Made by a program: the position numbers and the translations under genes. Below are positions 8,305 through 17,661 of a DNA stretch of 33,683 bases, piece after piece (position 1 is the stretch's first letter; every line of letters starts with the position of its first letter). The notes beneath the pieces were generated by a model. The model searched no databases. It saw only the letters and a list, made by a program, of their open reading frames with translations, and was not told the origin of the DNA. The stretch is from Thiotrichales bacterium 35-46-9 (GTDB taxonomy: Bacteria; Pseudomonadota; Gammaproteobacteria; Thiomicrospirales; Thiomicrospiraceae): positions 27,605 to 61,287 of the forward strand of contig NCFI01000007.1 of the NCBI GenBank assembly GCA_002281095.1. The letters are read 5' to 3'.

Positions 8305-9794
8305 GTGCGATGAGTGTTGCTACCGAAGAGAAAGTGATTGTTAACGTTACGCCGCGAGAAACACGTGTTGCCTGGATAGAAAATGGCGTATTGCAAGAAG
8401 TTTGGGTTGAGCGGGTTAGTAAGCGTGGCTTAGTGGGTAATTTGTACCGGGGTCGTGTCGTGCGCGTCTTGCCTGGCATGCAAGCGGCATTTGTTGATGT
8501 TGGACTTGATAAAGCCACTTTTTTGCACGTTTCCGATGTCTGTACCAAGCCACTAATTTTTGCTGACGACACGCCTGTCGATACCGATGATATTACGCGT
8601 TTATTGCGTGAGGGCCAAGAAATTTTGGTGCAAGTTATTAAAGACCCCTTAGGCTCTAAGGGCGCGCGAGTTTCTATGAACATTACTTTGCCCTCTCATC
8701 TGTTGGTGCATTTGCCTAGAGAGCAGACGACGGGGGTTAGTCAACGCATTGAATCGCAGGAAGAGCGTGAACGATTAAGATCGATTGTGGAAACTAGCCC
8801 AGAACGCGCGCAAATGAGCGGTGGTTTTATTGTTAGGACGGTTGCAGAAGGTGTAGAAGCACAAGAACTCCTTGATAATATGCGCTTTTTGCATAAATTG
8901 TGGCAACATATTGAAGCGAAAATGTCAGCAGCAACAGGGCCGACACTGATTCATGAAGATTTGCCCTTGTTTTTACGCGTCATTCGAGATGTACCACAAG
9001 AGCGCATTGAATCTCTGCGAGTGGATTCTCGAGAGACTTTTGTGCGTATGCAGCAGTTTGCACAAACCTATGTTCCCGAGTTAACGGAGCGTATTGAACT
9101 CTATCAGGGCGAGCGTCCCATTTTTGATTTGTATTCTGTTGAAGATGAAATTCAGAAAGCCTTAGAGCGTAAAGTGCCTTTGAAGTCGGGTGGCTACTTA
9201 ATTATTGATCAAACCGAAGCCATGACGACCATTGACGTGAACACGGGTGCGTTTGTTGGTAATCGTAATTTAGAAGAGACCATCTACAAAACCAATCTGG
9301 AGGCGGCACAAGCCATTGCCCGCCAACTTAGATTGCGTAATTTGGGCGGTATTATTATTATCGATTTTATCGATATGGCTGTTGAGCTGCATCGTCAGCA
9401 GGTTTTGCAAGCTTTAGATCGTGCTCTAGCTAAAGATCGTACACGTAGTACGGCTAGCCAATTAACCAGCTTGGGATTGGTCGAAATGACGCGTAAGCGC
9501 ACACGTGAGAGTCTGGTGCGCACGTTATGCGAACCCTGTCCAGTCTGTCATGGCCGTGGTGTGGTTAAATCAATTGAAACCTTGGTCTATGAAGTATTTC
9601 GTGAAGTGACGCGTATGGCGCGTCAATATGATGCCGATAAATTGCTGGTGATTGCCAGTGAACCTTTGGTCGAGCGTATGTTGGAAGATGAGTCATCCAG
9701 TATTGCTGAATTGGAGTCTTTCTTGGATAAAAGTATTTCTTTCCAGATAGATAATCATTATTTCCAAGAACAATTTGATGTGGTTATGCTGTAA
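8301..9794 (+). CDS. rng: Ribonuclease G
   Basis: RNase G is a cytoplasmic 5'-end-dependent endoribonuclease that matures the 5' end of 16S rRNA and degrades some mRNAs. The protein has 497 residues (489 in E. coli), so it is the short G form without the RNase E scaffold. An S1 domain lies at about 45-130. The magnesium-binding aspartates of the RNase E/G catalytic domain correspond to about D312 in MTTIDVNTG and D355 in IIIIDFIDM. A CEPCPVC zinc-link motif has cysteines at about 410, 413 and 416. The start overlaps maf by four bases; ATG 8310 is a possible internal alternative. Confidence 0.97.
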   Translation: MSAMSVATEEKVIVNVTPRETRVAWIENGVLQEVWVERVSKRGLVGNLYRGRVVRVLPGMQAAFVDVGLDKATFLHVSDVCTKPLIFADDTPVDTDDITRLLREGQEILVQVIKDPLGSKGARVSMNITLPSHLLVHLPREQTTGVSQRIESQEERERLRSIVETSPERAQMSGGFIVRTVAEGVEAQELLDNMRFLHKLWQHIEAKMSAATGPTLIHEDLPLFLRVIRDVPQERIESLRVDSRETFVRMQQFAQTYVPELTERIELYQGERPIFDLYSVEDEIQKALERKVPLKSGGYLIIDQTEAMTTIDVNTGAFVGNRNLEETIYKTNLEAAQAIARQLRLRNLGGIIIIDFIDMAVELHRQQVLQALDRALAKDRTRSTASQLTSLGLVEMTRKRTRESLVRTLCEPCPVCHGRGVVKSIETLVYEVFREVTRMARQYDADKLLVIASEPLVERMLEDESSSIAELESFLDKSISFQIDNHYFQEQFDVVML

Positions 9795-12700
9795 ATGCCT
9801 CGTTGGCTCGGTTTATTATTGATATGGAAGGGGCATTTGCTGCTCTGGTCAGCGGCTCTAGTGGCAGTCGCTTGGGTTGCATTAGTCTTGTTTTTACAAT
9901 TACTCGCATCGCGGCCTGAAACATTGCAAACTTTGGCTAGCTGGGCTGATGCTCGCCTGGAAATGAAGCAGTTTAGCTCGGAAGCCCGTCCATTATCTTC
10001 ATCAGTCAGTATTCGAGTAGAGGGGCTGACTCTAGCTTGGCAAGGTGGCCAGCTAGAAGTGCCATCATTGAGTGCTGATGTGCATTTATGGAATTTGTTA
10101 TGGCCTGACTTGGCCGTGGGCAAGCAGATGCGTGCAGAGTCTCCTGTACTAACCTTATCCGCTTTGGATGCAGGTGTTGGTGGTAATCCCTTGGCTTCTC
10201 CTTGGTTGCGTTTGTGGGAAGATACGCTGATTAGTCAAGCCAAAGTAGTATGGCAGGCTGATGAGGCTTGGACGCTACAAAATATCGATATGCGTATGAA
10301 TATGCATGAAAACTGGTCGGTTCATATGGTGGCTAATCTTTATTATCCAAACTTTCCAATGATTCCGATTAGTGCTGATGCCAATATTCGACATCGATTT
10401 GGATTTAATCCCAGTGTGCATTTTTCTGCTCGTGCCTTACCAGAGGGGCTTCATTTATTTGGTCAATCAGGCGATGTTCAGTTTCGCTTGCAAGGAGATT
10501 GGACCAGAGAACAATTATCTTCGATTTTGTTGGTTGAAGTTCGAGATACAGAGGCATGGACACAAGATGTTTCTCACCAATTAGTTGGTCGCGTGGTGAG
10601 TGATGACTTGCGCACTTGGGATATCACGATTGAGCGATTGGTATTGGCGGAGCAGAGTATTGAGTTACCTGTTTGGCCTCGTTTGAGTTTGCATCCTCAA
10701 ACAGGAGCCTTGCTGACATTAAATAAGATACGACTTTCTGACTCGGATCAGTGGTTAGCTTTATTGCCCCAAGAATGGCAAGCCTGGTGGCTGCGTTGGA
10801 AGCCTCAGCTTTGGCTTAACCAACTCAGTTTACATTGGCGCGCTGACGGTCAGCTGGACGATATTCGAGGCGCGATTGATCAGCTGAGTTGGCAATCAAA
10901 TGAAGCAGTTCCCGGTATGACCTTCCGTCAACTCACTTTTGATTATGCGCCTGAACAAAAACGCTTAGCGATTGTGCCACAAGGGGATAGCGATATTCGC
11001 TGGCATCAGCAAAATGGTGAGTTACTCAAAGTAGAAGCAGATCCCTTAGTGTTGCAAGTCGATCCAGCTAATGTTTTTGCTCGTTGGTCTTTACCCACCT
11101 GGCGTGTGAATATCGCCGGTGTTGAAGCGAGTGTGATGATGCATGTGCATGAAACCGAGGCAACACAATTACAGTTGACCGTAAAGGCAGATACCTTGCA
11201 GCAGGTGTTACCCTTGCTGCCTCTGCGTTTGACTTCTCAAGAGTTACAGAATTGGTTGGCTTCCTCTAAGCTGAATGGATCGCAAGCTAAGGCTAATATT
11301 AAATTTAATGGCGCGTTGACGGATTTGCTCACTGGAAATTTGCATGCAGAAAACTTTAGTGCTCAAGTTGAAGCACAACAAGTTCGTTTGATTTACGACT
11401 CGGAATATCCTCCCATCAATCAAGCCGATATTCTATTGACTTGGTTTCCAGATCGACTAGCTATCACAGCGGAAAGGGCCAGTTTACTGGGTGCGCAGTT
11501 AAATCAGGTCAAAGCCGATATTCTTTATCAACAAGAAAGGGTGGCACTGCGTATTAACGGTTTAGTGAAAGGAGAGTTGCCGCAAATTACCCAGTTTTTG
11601 CAGCAATCACCTTTAGCTAAAGAGCTGGAAATTAACGAGTTGCTGAGTGAGTTGCGGCTAACGGGAGGGTTTAACGGTCAGCTTTCCTTGTGGTTGCCTT
11701 TACAGGGTTACGACGATAAAGTGAGTACGCGTGTGCGTGGTGTTATTCAGACACAAAAAGCACACTTACACTACCGAGATGAGGTGGTTCATGAATTGAA
11801 AACCAAGCTTTTGGTTTCAGAGATGGGCGTTGAAGCGCGTTCTATTTCTGGTGTCTGGCGCGAGGGGCCGATACAAGCACGACTAACCAGTGATTCGAGT
11901 GAGCAGCAGCGCCTTTTGTTAACGGCACAAACTCCGTTAGCGATGCAAGAGATCGCACAAGGCGCGCTCCCTTGGCGTGCGGAAGTGAAGTTTTTACCCA
12001 ATGAGTTGATACAATTTCAAGCGAGTGCTGATGTTAACCAGATCAAACTCAGTGCACCTTTTGCAAACTTGTTTTCAACGTCGGATGATGCCGTCTGGCA
12101 GGTTAAAGGCGTATGGCAGCAAGATCAACTCAAGCTGTCGGCACAAGATAAACAATGGCAACTGCATACGCAATGGCTCAATTCGCTAACGGATTGGCGG
12201 CTCATTAATTTGAGTCTGCTCCCCTTAAAAACGACACATACGCCCGCCAAGCAATCTATTAAACTGGTGTTACCAAAGGTGAATGGTGATATGTGGTTGT
12301 CTTGGTGGGAGCGCTATCAGGCTAATACCACTTCAGTAGGCGTTAACTTAACCGAGCGTGGTCACATCAGTATGACTCAATTCGATTTGATGGGGCAGTC
12401 TTTTCACGCAGTTAATCTCGATTGGCAAAAAGGGCAGGAAAATACGGGGTGGCTGAAGATTCAGTCTCCCGAAGTTAACGGTACATTGAATTGGCAAGGT
12501 GAGGATATGAAGTTGCACCTGTCCAATTTACTATTTAAGCATCACATCCTAAGTGTGGCAGAAAAAAAGGCAGAGGGCGCACCGCAGTGTCGTACGCCCA
12601 GTAGCCGTGTGTGGCCAAAGCTATCTGTATCGATTGATAAACTGCTGTTGGAAACATGGCGCGAGTCACGTATTGTTACGAGTGAGCTAACGAACATCAA

Positions 12701-13439
12701 AGCGCAAATTAAGCAACAAGGTTCGGTGCGTAGTGCAAAAGACATTGAATTTCGTTCAAAAACCTTAGCGGCTAAATTAGATTGGGATTGGGATATTGCT
12801 AGCCAGCGCTCCAGTTTATTTATCAATGCACGCGCAGAACAAGCGATCGATTTAACGCGATTAGTGGGTATCGATAATGCGATTAACTCGGGTAGTATTG
12901 AATTATCCAGTTTGCAGTCATGGCCAGGTGGATTGGATTGCTATGATAGCCGATTAATTAGTGGTAGTTTAGATATGAGAGCAGACGATGGCGTATTGAG
13001 TGAGGCTAGCCCTGGAGGGTTTAGTCGTCTGCTGGGATTGCTCAGTTTTGATGCCTTTACCCGTCGTTTAAAAATGGGCTTGGGTGATGTGGTGAATCAG
13101 GGATTGGCATTTGATAAAATCATACTGAAGTCAACCTTGAATAGAGGAGTGTTACAAGTGGAGTCACTGGCGGTTACCAGTTCAGCGATGAATATCGATT
13201 TGTCTGGTACCAGTAGCATTAACAATGAAACTCATAATTTGCAAGCTAAAGTAACGCCGTTGATTGGGGATACCATTCCGACTATGGCGTTGTTGTCGGG
13301 AGCTTCACCGATAACGGCCATTGGCTATTATTTGTTACAAAAAATTATTCCGCCTTTGGGTGGTAATTTTATTACCCTAAACTACCGCATTACAGGGAGT
13401 TGGCAGGAGCCGATACTGGATGAAATTAGCGCACCTTAA
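9795..13439 (+). CDS. yhdP: YhdP/TIGR02099-type AsmA-like envelope protein
   Basis: This large 1214-residue protein has one N-terminal transmembrane helix at about 13-37 and a long periplasmic part rich in beta-strand-like repeats. Length, single anchor and position directly after rng match YhdP (about 1266 residues in E. coli). YhdP is one of the AsmA-like proteins thought to bridge the periplasm and move phospholipids to the outer membrane. The C-terminal 150 residues, with FSRLLGLLSFDAFTRRLKM and later LNYRITGSWQEPILDEI, fit the AsmA_2 C-terminal region. The ATG abuts the rng stop with no gap. The gene overlaps the next by 20 bases. Function is by family; sequence divergence is expected here. 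Confidence 0.9.
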   Translation: MPRWLGLLLIWKGHLLLWSAALVAVAWVALVLFLQLLASRPETLQTLASWADARLEMKQFSSEARPLSSSVSIRVEGLTLAWQGGQLEVPSLSADVHLWNLLWPDLAVGKQMRAESPVLTLSALDAGVGGNPLASPWLRLWEDTLISQAKVVWQADEAWTLQNIDMRMNMHENWSVHMVANLYYPNFPMIPISADANIRHRFGFNPSVHFSARALPEGLHLFGQSGDVQFRLQGDWTREQLSSILLVEVRDTEAWTQDVSHQLVGRVVSDDLRTWDITIERLVLAEQSIELPVWPRLSLHPQTGALLTLNKIRLSDSDQWLALLPQEWQAWWLRWKPQLWLNQLSLHWRADGQLDDIRGAIDQLSWQSNEAVPGMTFRQLTFDYAPEQKRLAIVPQGDSDIRWHQQNGELLKVEADPLVLQVDPANVFARWSLPTWRVNIAGVEASVMMHVHETEATQLQLTVKADTLQQVLPLLPLRLTSQELQNWLASSKLNGSQAKANIKFNGALTDLLTGNLHAENFSAQVEAQQVRLIYDSEYPPINQADILLTWFPDRLAITAERASLLGAQLNQVKADILYQQERVALRINGLVKGELPQITQFLQQSPLAKELEINELLSELRLTGGFNGQLSLWLPLQGYDDKVSTRVRGVIQTQKAHLHYRDEVVHELKTKLLVSEMGVEARSISGVWREGPIQARLTSDSSEQQRLLLTAQTPLAMQEIAQGALPWRAEVKFLPNELIQFQASADVNQIKLSAPFANLFSTSDDAVWQVKGVWQQDQLKLSAQDKQWQLHTQWLNSLTDWRLINLSLLPLKTTHTPAKQSIKLVLPKVNGDMWLSWWERYQANTTSVGVNLTERGHISMTQFDLMGQSFHAVNLDWQKGQENTGWLKIQSPEVNGTLNWQGEDMKLHLSNLLFKHHILSVAEKKAEGAPQCRTPSSRVWPKLSVSIDKLLLETWRESRIVTSELTNIKAQIKQQGSVRSAKDIEFRSKTLAAKLDWDWDIASQRSSLFINARAEQAIDLTRLVGIDNAINSGSIELSSLQSWPGGLDCYDSRLISGSLDMRADDGVLSEASPGGFSRLLGLLSFDAFTRRLKMGLGDVVNQGLAFDKIILKSTLNRGVLQVESLAVTSSAMNIDLSGTSSINNETHNLQAKVTPLIGDTIPTMALLSGASPITAIGYYLLQKIIPPLGGNFITLNYRITGSWQEPILDEISAP

Positions 13440-14265
13440 TCAACTCAAAGTGAGCTGGATATCGTTAACAGCAAGCGCAGATGTTCAGCATAACTTAACG
13501 CAAGTTTCTCAATGGGTGCCAGAAATTGCGGCAAATCAGCCAGATGTGTTGGTGTTGCCCGAAGCCTTTGCTTGGCTGTCTTCAAATTTGATGGCGCAAC
13601 AAGCGCATACTGAAGTATTGGGCGATTCGCAAGCCCCTTTACAGTCGGCTTGTGCGCAGTGGGCGCGGCAGTTAAATGCTTATGTGGTAGCAGGTAGTTT
13701 GCCGTTAACCATTGGGGATCATGTTTATGCAACACTCTGTATATTTGACCCTAATGGAGTGTTAGTCACTTATTACCGTAAGATGCATTTGTTTTCGGTG
13801 GTTACGCCAACGGGGATGACTTACCGAGAGGACAAATTGTTTCATGAAGGCCCTGTTCCTGTTATCTGGCATAGTCCATGGGGAGCCATTGGGTTAGCGA
13901 TTTGTTACGATCTGCGCTTTCCCGCCATGTTTCGCTATTACGCCCAAGCTGGAGCAAGATTGGTTTTGTTGCCTTCAGCTTTTACTGCTGAAACAGGTGC
14001 CGCGCATTGGCACACCTTGGTAAGAGCAAGAGCAATCGAGACTCAGTCCTTTATGTTGGCGGTGAATCAGGTAGGACAGCATGACGAGCGTTTGCAAACC
14101 TATGGTCATTCCTTATTGGTTGACCCTTGGGGGCAGGTATTGCGGGATTCTCTAAAAGCTACGGGTGTTTTTAGTGCTGAAATTGACCTTAGCCGAGTCG
14201 ATCAGTTGCGTCATCAGTTTCCTGTGTTGCAAACGCGATCTAACGGAATGGATGAAGTTTTGTGA
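13420..14265 (+). CDS. Nitrilase-superfamily carbon-nitrogen hydrolase (deaminated glutathione amidase-like)
   Basis: This is a 281-residue cytoplasmic amidase of the nitrilase superfamily with the full Glu-Lys-Cys triad: E48 in LPEAFAW, K121 in YRKMHLF and C162 in AICYDLRFP. The CYDLRFP context is typical of the Nit1/NitA branch, which hydrolyses deaminated glutathione, a transaminase by-product; the exact substrate is inferred. The ATG lies inside the yhdP 3' end with AGGAG at 13405-13409, a 20-base overlap that argues for co-translation. It is the last gene of the rlmH-to-nit run. No strong terminator precedes the thrS promoter. Confidence 0.88.
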   Translation: MKLAHLNQLKVSWISLTASADVQHNLTQVSQWVPEIAANQPDVLVLPEAFAWLSSNLMAQQAHTEVLGDSQAPLQSACAQWARQLNAYVVAGSLPLTIGDHVYATLCIFDPNGVLVTYYRKMHLFSVVTPTGMTYREDKLFHEGPVPVIWHSPWGAIGLAICYDLRFPAMFRYYAQAGARLVLLPSAFTAETGAAHWHTLVRARAIETQSFMLAVNQVGQHDERLQTYGHSLLVDPWGQVLRDSLKATGVFSAEIDLSRVDQLRHQFPVLQTRSNGMDEVL

Positions 14266-14275
14266 TGGTCGAGAG

Positions 14276-14304
14276 TTCACTAAAATAGGGGCAACTGCTA
14301 CAAT
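14276..14304 (+). promoter_or_regulatory. thrS: Candidate sigma-70 promoter for thrS-infC-rpmI-rplT
   Basis: A -35 element TTCACT (14276-14281) and a -10 element TACAAT (14299-14304) are separated by exactly 17 bases, 11 bases after the nitrilase stop. CTGCTA (14295-14300) and TAGCAG (14304-14309) form a short inverted repeat over the -10, which may be chance or an operator. Confidence 0.6.
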
Positions 14305-14343
14305 AGCAGACCTTGTACGAATATTAACTTAGGAAAGAGAATC

Positions 14344-16263
14344 ATGCCGGTCATTACTTTGCCCGATGGTAGTCAACGTCATTTTGATGCGCCTATTTCT
14401 GTGATGGATGTGGCGGCCAGTATTGGCGCTGGTTTGGCGAAAGCTTGCATCGCAGGTCGTGTTAATGGCGAGTTGTGTGATGCCTGTGATCTCATTACGG
14501 AAGATGCCAGTCTTTCGATCATCACCATCAAAGATGCCGATGGCTTGCACATCATGCGCCATTCTTGTGCGCATTTGTTGGGCCATGCCGCGAAGCAACT
14601 CTTTCCAGGTATTCAAATGGCCATTGGCCCAGTCATTGAGAATGGCTTTTACTATGATGTGGATTATGAGCGCTCGTTGACACAAGAAGACTTGCTGGCG
14701 ATTGAACAGCGTATGCAAGTCTTGGCTAAAACCAATTATGCCGTTGTTAAAAAAGTGACACCGCGCGATGAAGTGGTTCAGGTCTTTACCGAGCGTAACG
14801 AACCCTACAAATTAGAGTTGGTTCGGGACATTCCTGCAACGCAAACGGCAATGAATCTCTATCATCATGAAGAATATGTGGATATGTGTCGTGGTCCGCA
14901 TGTGCCGAATATGAGTTTTACCAAAGCCTTTAAATTGACCAAAGTAGCGGGTGCTTATTGGCGCGGTGATAGCAACAATAAAATGCTACAACGTATTTAT
15001 GGTGTGGCTTTCGCGACTGAAAAAGAGCTGAAAGACTATTTGGTGATGATGGAAGAAGCGGAAAAGCGCGACCATCGTAAACTGGGTAAACAGTTAGATT
15101 TGTTTCATTTTCATGAAGAAGCGCCTGGTGCGGTGTTCTGGCATCCGAAAGGCTGGACGGTGTTCCAACAACTCATCAGTTATATGCGTCAACGTCAAGC
15201 AGAGACAGGTTACATTGAGGTCAATACACCAGATGTGATGGATCGCAGCTTGTGGGAAATTTCTGGGCACTGGTTTAACTATCGCGATAATATGTTTACC
15301 ACCACTACCGAAGATGGTCGTGTCTATGCCTTAAAGCCAATGAACTGTCCAGGTGCAATGCTTATGTATGCGCAAGGCCAAAAGAGCTACCGTGATTTGC
15401 CCATTCGCATGGGTGAGTTTGGTAAGGTTCACCGTTATGAACCATCGGGTGCATTACACGGCTTAATGCGTGTGCGTCATTTCACGCAAGACGATGCCCA
15501 CATTTTCTGTACGCCAGAGCAAATGGCACAAGAGTGTCAGGATGTGGTCGCTTTGGTGTTGGATATCTATAAAGAGTTCGGTTTTAACAATGTGCATATT
15601 AAACTGTCAACTCGTCCAGAAAACCGCATTGGTAGCGATGAAACTTGGGATATTTTAGAGGCGGCCTTAGCAGACTCGTTAAATGCAATGAACCTGCCTT
15701 ATACCCTTTTCCCGGGTGAGGGTGCGTTTTATGGTCCTAAACTTGAGTTTGTATTGCGTGATGCCATTGGTCGTGATTGGCAATGCGGTACTTTGCAAGT
15801 CGATATGAGCTTGCCCGATCGATTTGATCTGAACTATATTTCAGACGATGGTACGAAGAAACGTCCGGTCATGTTGCACCGTGCCTTGTTTGGTTCGTTA
15901 GAGCGCTTCTGTGGTATTTTGATTGAGCATTACGAAGGTAAATTCCCATTATGGTTAGCGCCCGTGCAATTGTCGGTGCTTCCCGTTTCGGAAGTTTTTG
16001 ATGAATATGCGAAAAAAGTGGTTGCAGAATTAAGAAAATCGGGTTATCGTGTTGAATTAGACTTGAGAAATGAAAAGCTTGGGTATAAAATTCGTGAACA
16101 CTCAATGCAGCGCATTCCCTACACCTTGGTGGTAGGCGAGCAAGAACAAAGCTCGGGTAGTGTGAACGTTCGTGTGCGTGGTGGCGAAACCTTGGGTAAT
16201 ATGAGCATGGCTCAACTCATGGAACGCTTAGCACATGAAGTCGCTACCAAAGGCAATGTGTAA
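14344..16263 (+). CDS. thrS: Threonine--tRNA ligase
   Basis: ThrRS charges tRNA-Thr and edits mischarged serine. It has 639 residues (642 in E. coli). The order is an N-terminal TGS domain (1-61), the SAD editing domain with [10 protein letters not shown] around 74-83, the class II catalytic core, and a C-terminal anticodon-binding domain from about 540. Zinc ligands correspond to C335 (MNCPGAM), H386 (FTQDDAHIF) and H512 ([12 protein letters not shown]). Motif 2 is seen as [12 protein letters not shown]. An AGGAAAG site precedes the ATG. It leads the thrS-infC-rpmI-rplT operon. I saw no obvious tRNA-like operator in the short leader. Confidence 0.98.
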   Translation: MPVITLPDGSQRHFDAPISVMDVAASIGAGLAKACIAGRVNGELCDACDLITEDASLSIITIKDADGLHIMRHSCAHLLGHAAKQLFPGIQMAIGPVIENGFYYDVDYERSLTQEDLLAIEQRMQVLAKTNYAVVKKVTPRDEVVQVFTERNEPYKLELVRDIPATQTAMNLYHHEEYVDMCRGPHVPNMSFTKAFKLTKVAGAYWRGDSNNKMLQRIYGVAFATEKELKDYLVMMEEAEKRDHRKLGKQLDLFHFHEEAPGAVFWHPKGWTVFQQLISYMRQRQAETGYIEVNTPDVMDRSLWEISGHWFNYRDNMFTTTTEDGRVYALKPMNCPGAMLMYAQGQKSYRDLPIRMGEFGKVHRYEPSGALHGLMRVRHFTQDDAHIFCTPEQMAQECQDVVALVLDIYKEFGFNNVHIKLSTRPENRIGSDETWDILEAALADSLNAMNLPYTLFPGEGAFYGPKLEFVLRDAIGRDWQCGTLQVDMSLPDRFDLNYISDDGTKKRPVMLHRALFGSLERFCGILIEHYEGKFPLWLAPVQLSVLPVSEVFDEYAKKVVAELRKSGYRVELDLRNEKLGYKIREHSMQRIPYTLVVGEQEQSSGSVNVRVRGGETLGNMSMAQLMERLAHEVATKGNV

Positions 16264-16280
16264 ATTATTTGAACTTATTT

Positions 16281-16296
16281 AGGAGTAAGTGTTATC
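16281..16296 (+). promoter_or_regulatory. infC: infC ribosome binding site and AUC start codon
   Basis: AGGAG at 16281-16285 is followed after 8 bases by ATC at 16294-16296. No ATG, GTG or TTG lies in frame at a usable distance. The first in-frame conventional start is GTG 16312, 26 bases from the AGGAG, which is too far. Use of a rare AUH-type start in infC is known to underlie autoregulation by IF3. Confidence 0.75.
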
Positions 16297-16848
16297 AGCA
16301 AGCGACCTATCGTGCGCAGTACCGCACCAGAAGAAAGCAACCGCAAAGAGCGCATTAATGGTGAGATTCGAGCGCAATCCGTACGACTGATCGGTCCAGA
16401 AGGTGAGCAGATCGGTATTGTTAAGTTGGCCGAAGCGTTACGCATTGCTGAGGACGCTGAATTAGATTTGGTGGAGATTGCCGCTCAGGCAGATACCCCA
16501 GTCTGTAAAGTCATGGACTATGGCAAGTATCAGTTTCAACTTCAGAAGAAAAATGCTGAAGCGAAAAAGAAACAGAAACAAATCCAAGTCAAAGAGTTAA
16601 AGTTCCGCCCTGGAACCGAGGAAGGCGATTATCAGGTAAAGCTTCGCAACCTGAAACGCTTTTTGGAAGAGGGAGACCGTGTGAAGGTGATTGTGTGGTT
16701 CCGTGGACGCGAAATCACACACAAGGAACTGGGTTTGAAGGTGCTAGAGCGCATTCAAGCCGATGTTGAAGGAATTGGTACGATTGATCAGTTGCCTAAG
16801 CTGGAAGGCCGCCAACTGATGATGATGGTCATTCCTTCAAAAAGCTAA
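16294..16848 (+). CDS. infC: Translation initiation factor IF-3 (AUC start)
   Basis: IF-3 binds the 30S subunit, prevents premature 50S joining and rejects non-canonical start codons. From ATC 16294 the protein has 184 residues (about 180 typical), beginning [14 protein letters not shown] after the initiator. The N-terminal domain shows [20 protein letters not shown], then DYGKYQFQ, a basic linker rich in KKKQKQ, and the C-terminal domain with [17 protein letters not shown] and [12 protein letters not shown]. Starting at GTG 16312 would remove six residues and leave the gene without a spaced ribosome binding site. The rare start implies self-repression: IF-3 lowers initiation at its own AUC. 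It is preceded by thrS and followed by rpmI and rplT. Confidence 0.92.
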   Translation: MSKRPIVRSTAPEESNRKERINGEIRAQSVRLIGPEGEQIGIVKLAEALRIAEDAELDLVEIAAQADTPVCKVMDYGKYQFQLQKKNAEAKKKQKQIQVKELKFRPGTEEGDYQVKLRNLKRFLEEGDRVKVIVWFRGREITHKELGLKVLERIQADVEGIGTIDQLPKLEGRQLMMMVIPSKS

Positions 16849-16863
16849 ACGAGACGCGTGAGG

Positions 16864-16909
16864 ACAGGAGCTAGCTCCTGTTACTTGCAGAGCCATTCCT
16901 CGGTGCTCT
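16864..16909 (+). promoter_or_regulatory. Paired hairpins in the infC-rpmI gap, possible r-protein leader
   Basis: A perfect 18-bp palindrome, ACAGGAGCTAGCTCCTGT, spans 16864-16881. A second stem AGAGC (16889-16893) / GCTCT (16905-16909) follows seven bases later. No T run follows, so this is not a terminator. In other bacteria ribosomal protein L20 represses rpmI-rplT through RNA structure in this region; the same role here is inferred from position only. Confidence 0.4.
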
Positions 16910-16947
16910 AGTCTTATATTTCCATCAATGCGTAGCTGAGTAATGTT

Positions 16948-17145
16948 ATGTCTAAAATGAAAACCAAGAGTAGCGCTAAAAAGCGCTTCCAAAAAACAGG
17001 CTCTGGCCGTTTTAAGTGCAAGCAGGCTTTCCTGCGTCACATCCTGACTAAGAAAACGAGTAAGCGTAAGCGTCAATTACGCGCACCTGGCATGGTTCAT
17101 GAGAGCGACGTTAAATCTGTTGTTCAAATGATGCCTTACGCGTAA
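16948..17145 (+). CDS. rpmI: 50S ribosomal protein L35
   Basis: L35 is a small structural protein of the large ribosomal subunit. The 65 residues are highly basic and open [20 protein letters not shown], matching the family signature ([14 protein letters not shown] type), which fixes the start at 16948 rather than ATG 16957. The ribosome binding site is weak (GAG about 8 bases upstream), which fits translation that depends on leader folding. It is followed by rplT after 21 bases. Confidence 0.97.
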   Translation: MSKMKTKSSAKKRFQKTGSGRFKCKQAFLRHILTKKTSKRKRQLRAPGMVHESDVKSVVQMMPYA

Positions 17146-17166
17146 CGATTAGAAGGAGTGAAATAA

Positions 17167-17526
17167 ATGGCACGAGTTAAACGTGGTGTAGTCGCCAGAG
17201 CGCGTCACAAGAAAGTTATCGATGCGGCCAAGGGTTACCGTGGTCGTCGTAAAAATGTCTATCGCGTAGCGGTACAAGCGGTCATTAAAGCGGGTCAATA
17301 CGCTTACCGTGACCGTCGTCAGAAAAAACGTCAATTCCGTGCGTTGTGGATTGCGCGTATTAACGCAGCAGTTCGTAGCCTAGACATGACTTACAGCAAA
17401 TTCATTAATGGCTTGAAAAAAGCGAATATTGAAATTGACCGTAAAGTGTTGGCGGATATGGCTGTACATGATATGGCAGCTTTCTCAGCGATTGCACGTC
17501 AAGCACAAGCAGCATTAGCGGCTTAA
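17167..17526 (+). CDS. rplT: 50S ribosomal protein L20
   Basis: L20 is an early-assembly 23S rRNA-binding protein and, in several bacteria, the repressor of its own operon. It has 119 residues, the expected length. It begins [20 protein letters not shown] and has the conserved [13 protein letters not shown] and the [14 protein letters not shown] helix region. A strong AGGAGTG site precedes the ATG. It ends the thrS-infC-rpmI-rplT operon; a clear terminator follows 20 bases later. Confidence 0.98.
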   Translation: MARVKRGVVARARHKKVIDAAKGYRGRRKNVYRVAVQAVIKAGQYAYRDRRQKKRQFRALWIARINAAVRSLDMTYSKFINGLKKANIEIDRKVLADMAVHDMAAFSAIARQAQAALAA

Positions 17527-17546
17527 TTGATTGTGATCATTGAACG

Positions 17547-17575
17547 AAACAGGGGTCTTTGACCCCTGTTTTTTA
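17547..17575 (+). terminator. Rho-independent terminator after rplT
   Basis: AACAGGGGTC (17548-17557) pairs perfectly with GACCCCTGTT (17561-17570) around a TTT loop and is followed by TTTT (17571-17574). It separates the rplT operon from pheST. Confidence 0.94.
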
Positions 17576-17661
17576 TTGATCGTTGCGATCATCTATTCAT
17601 TAGCGTTTCATGCGCGATATGCAGCGTTAATAAATGGGTCATAGTCATAGGGAGTCCGTTG

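Noticed and set aside
14329-14718. Minus-strand open frame of 129 codons over thrS
   Set aside because: It lies wholly antisense to the clearly coding thrS 5' end and has no recognisable motif.
17612-17632. Leader peptide attenuator before pheS
   Set aside because: The only short frame there encodes MRDMQR without phenylalanines, and no terminator hairpin follows it.
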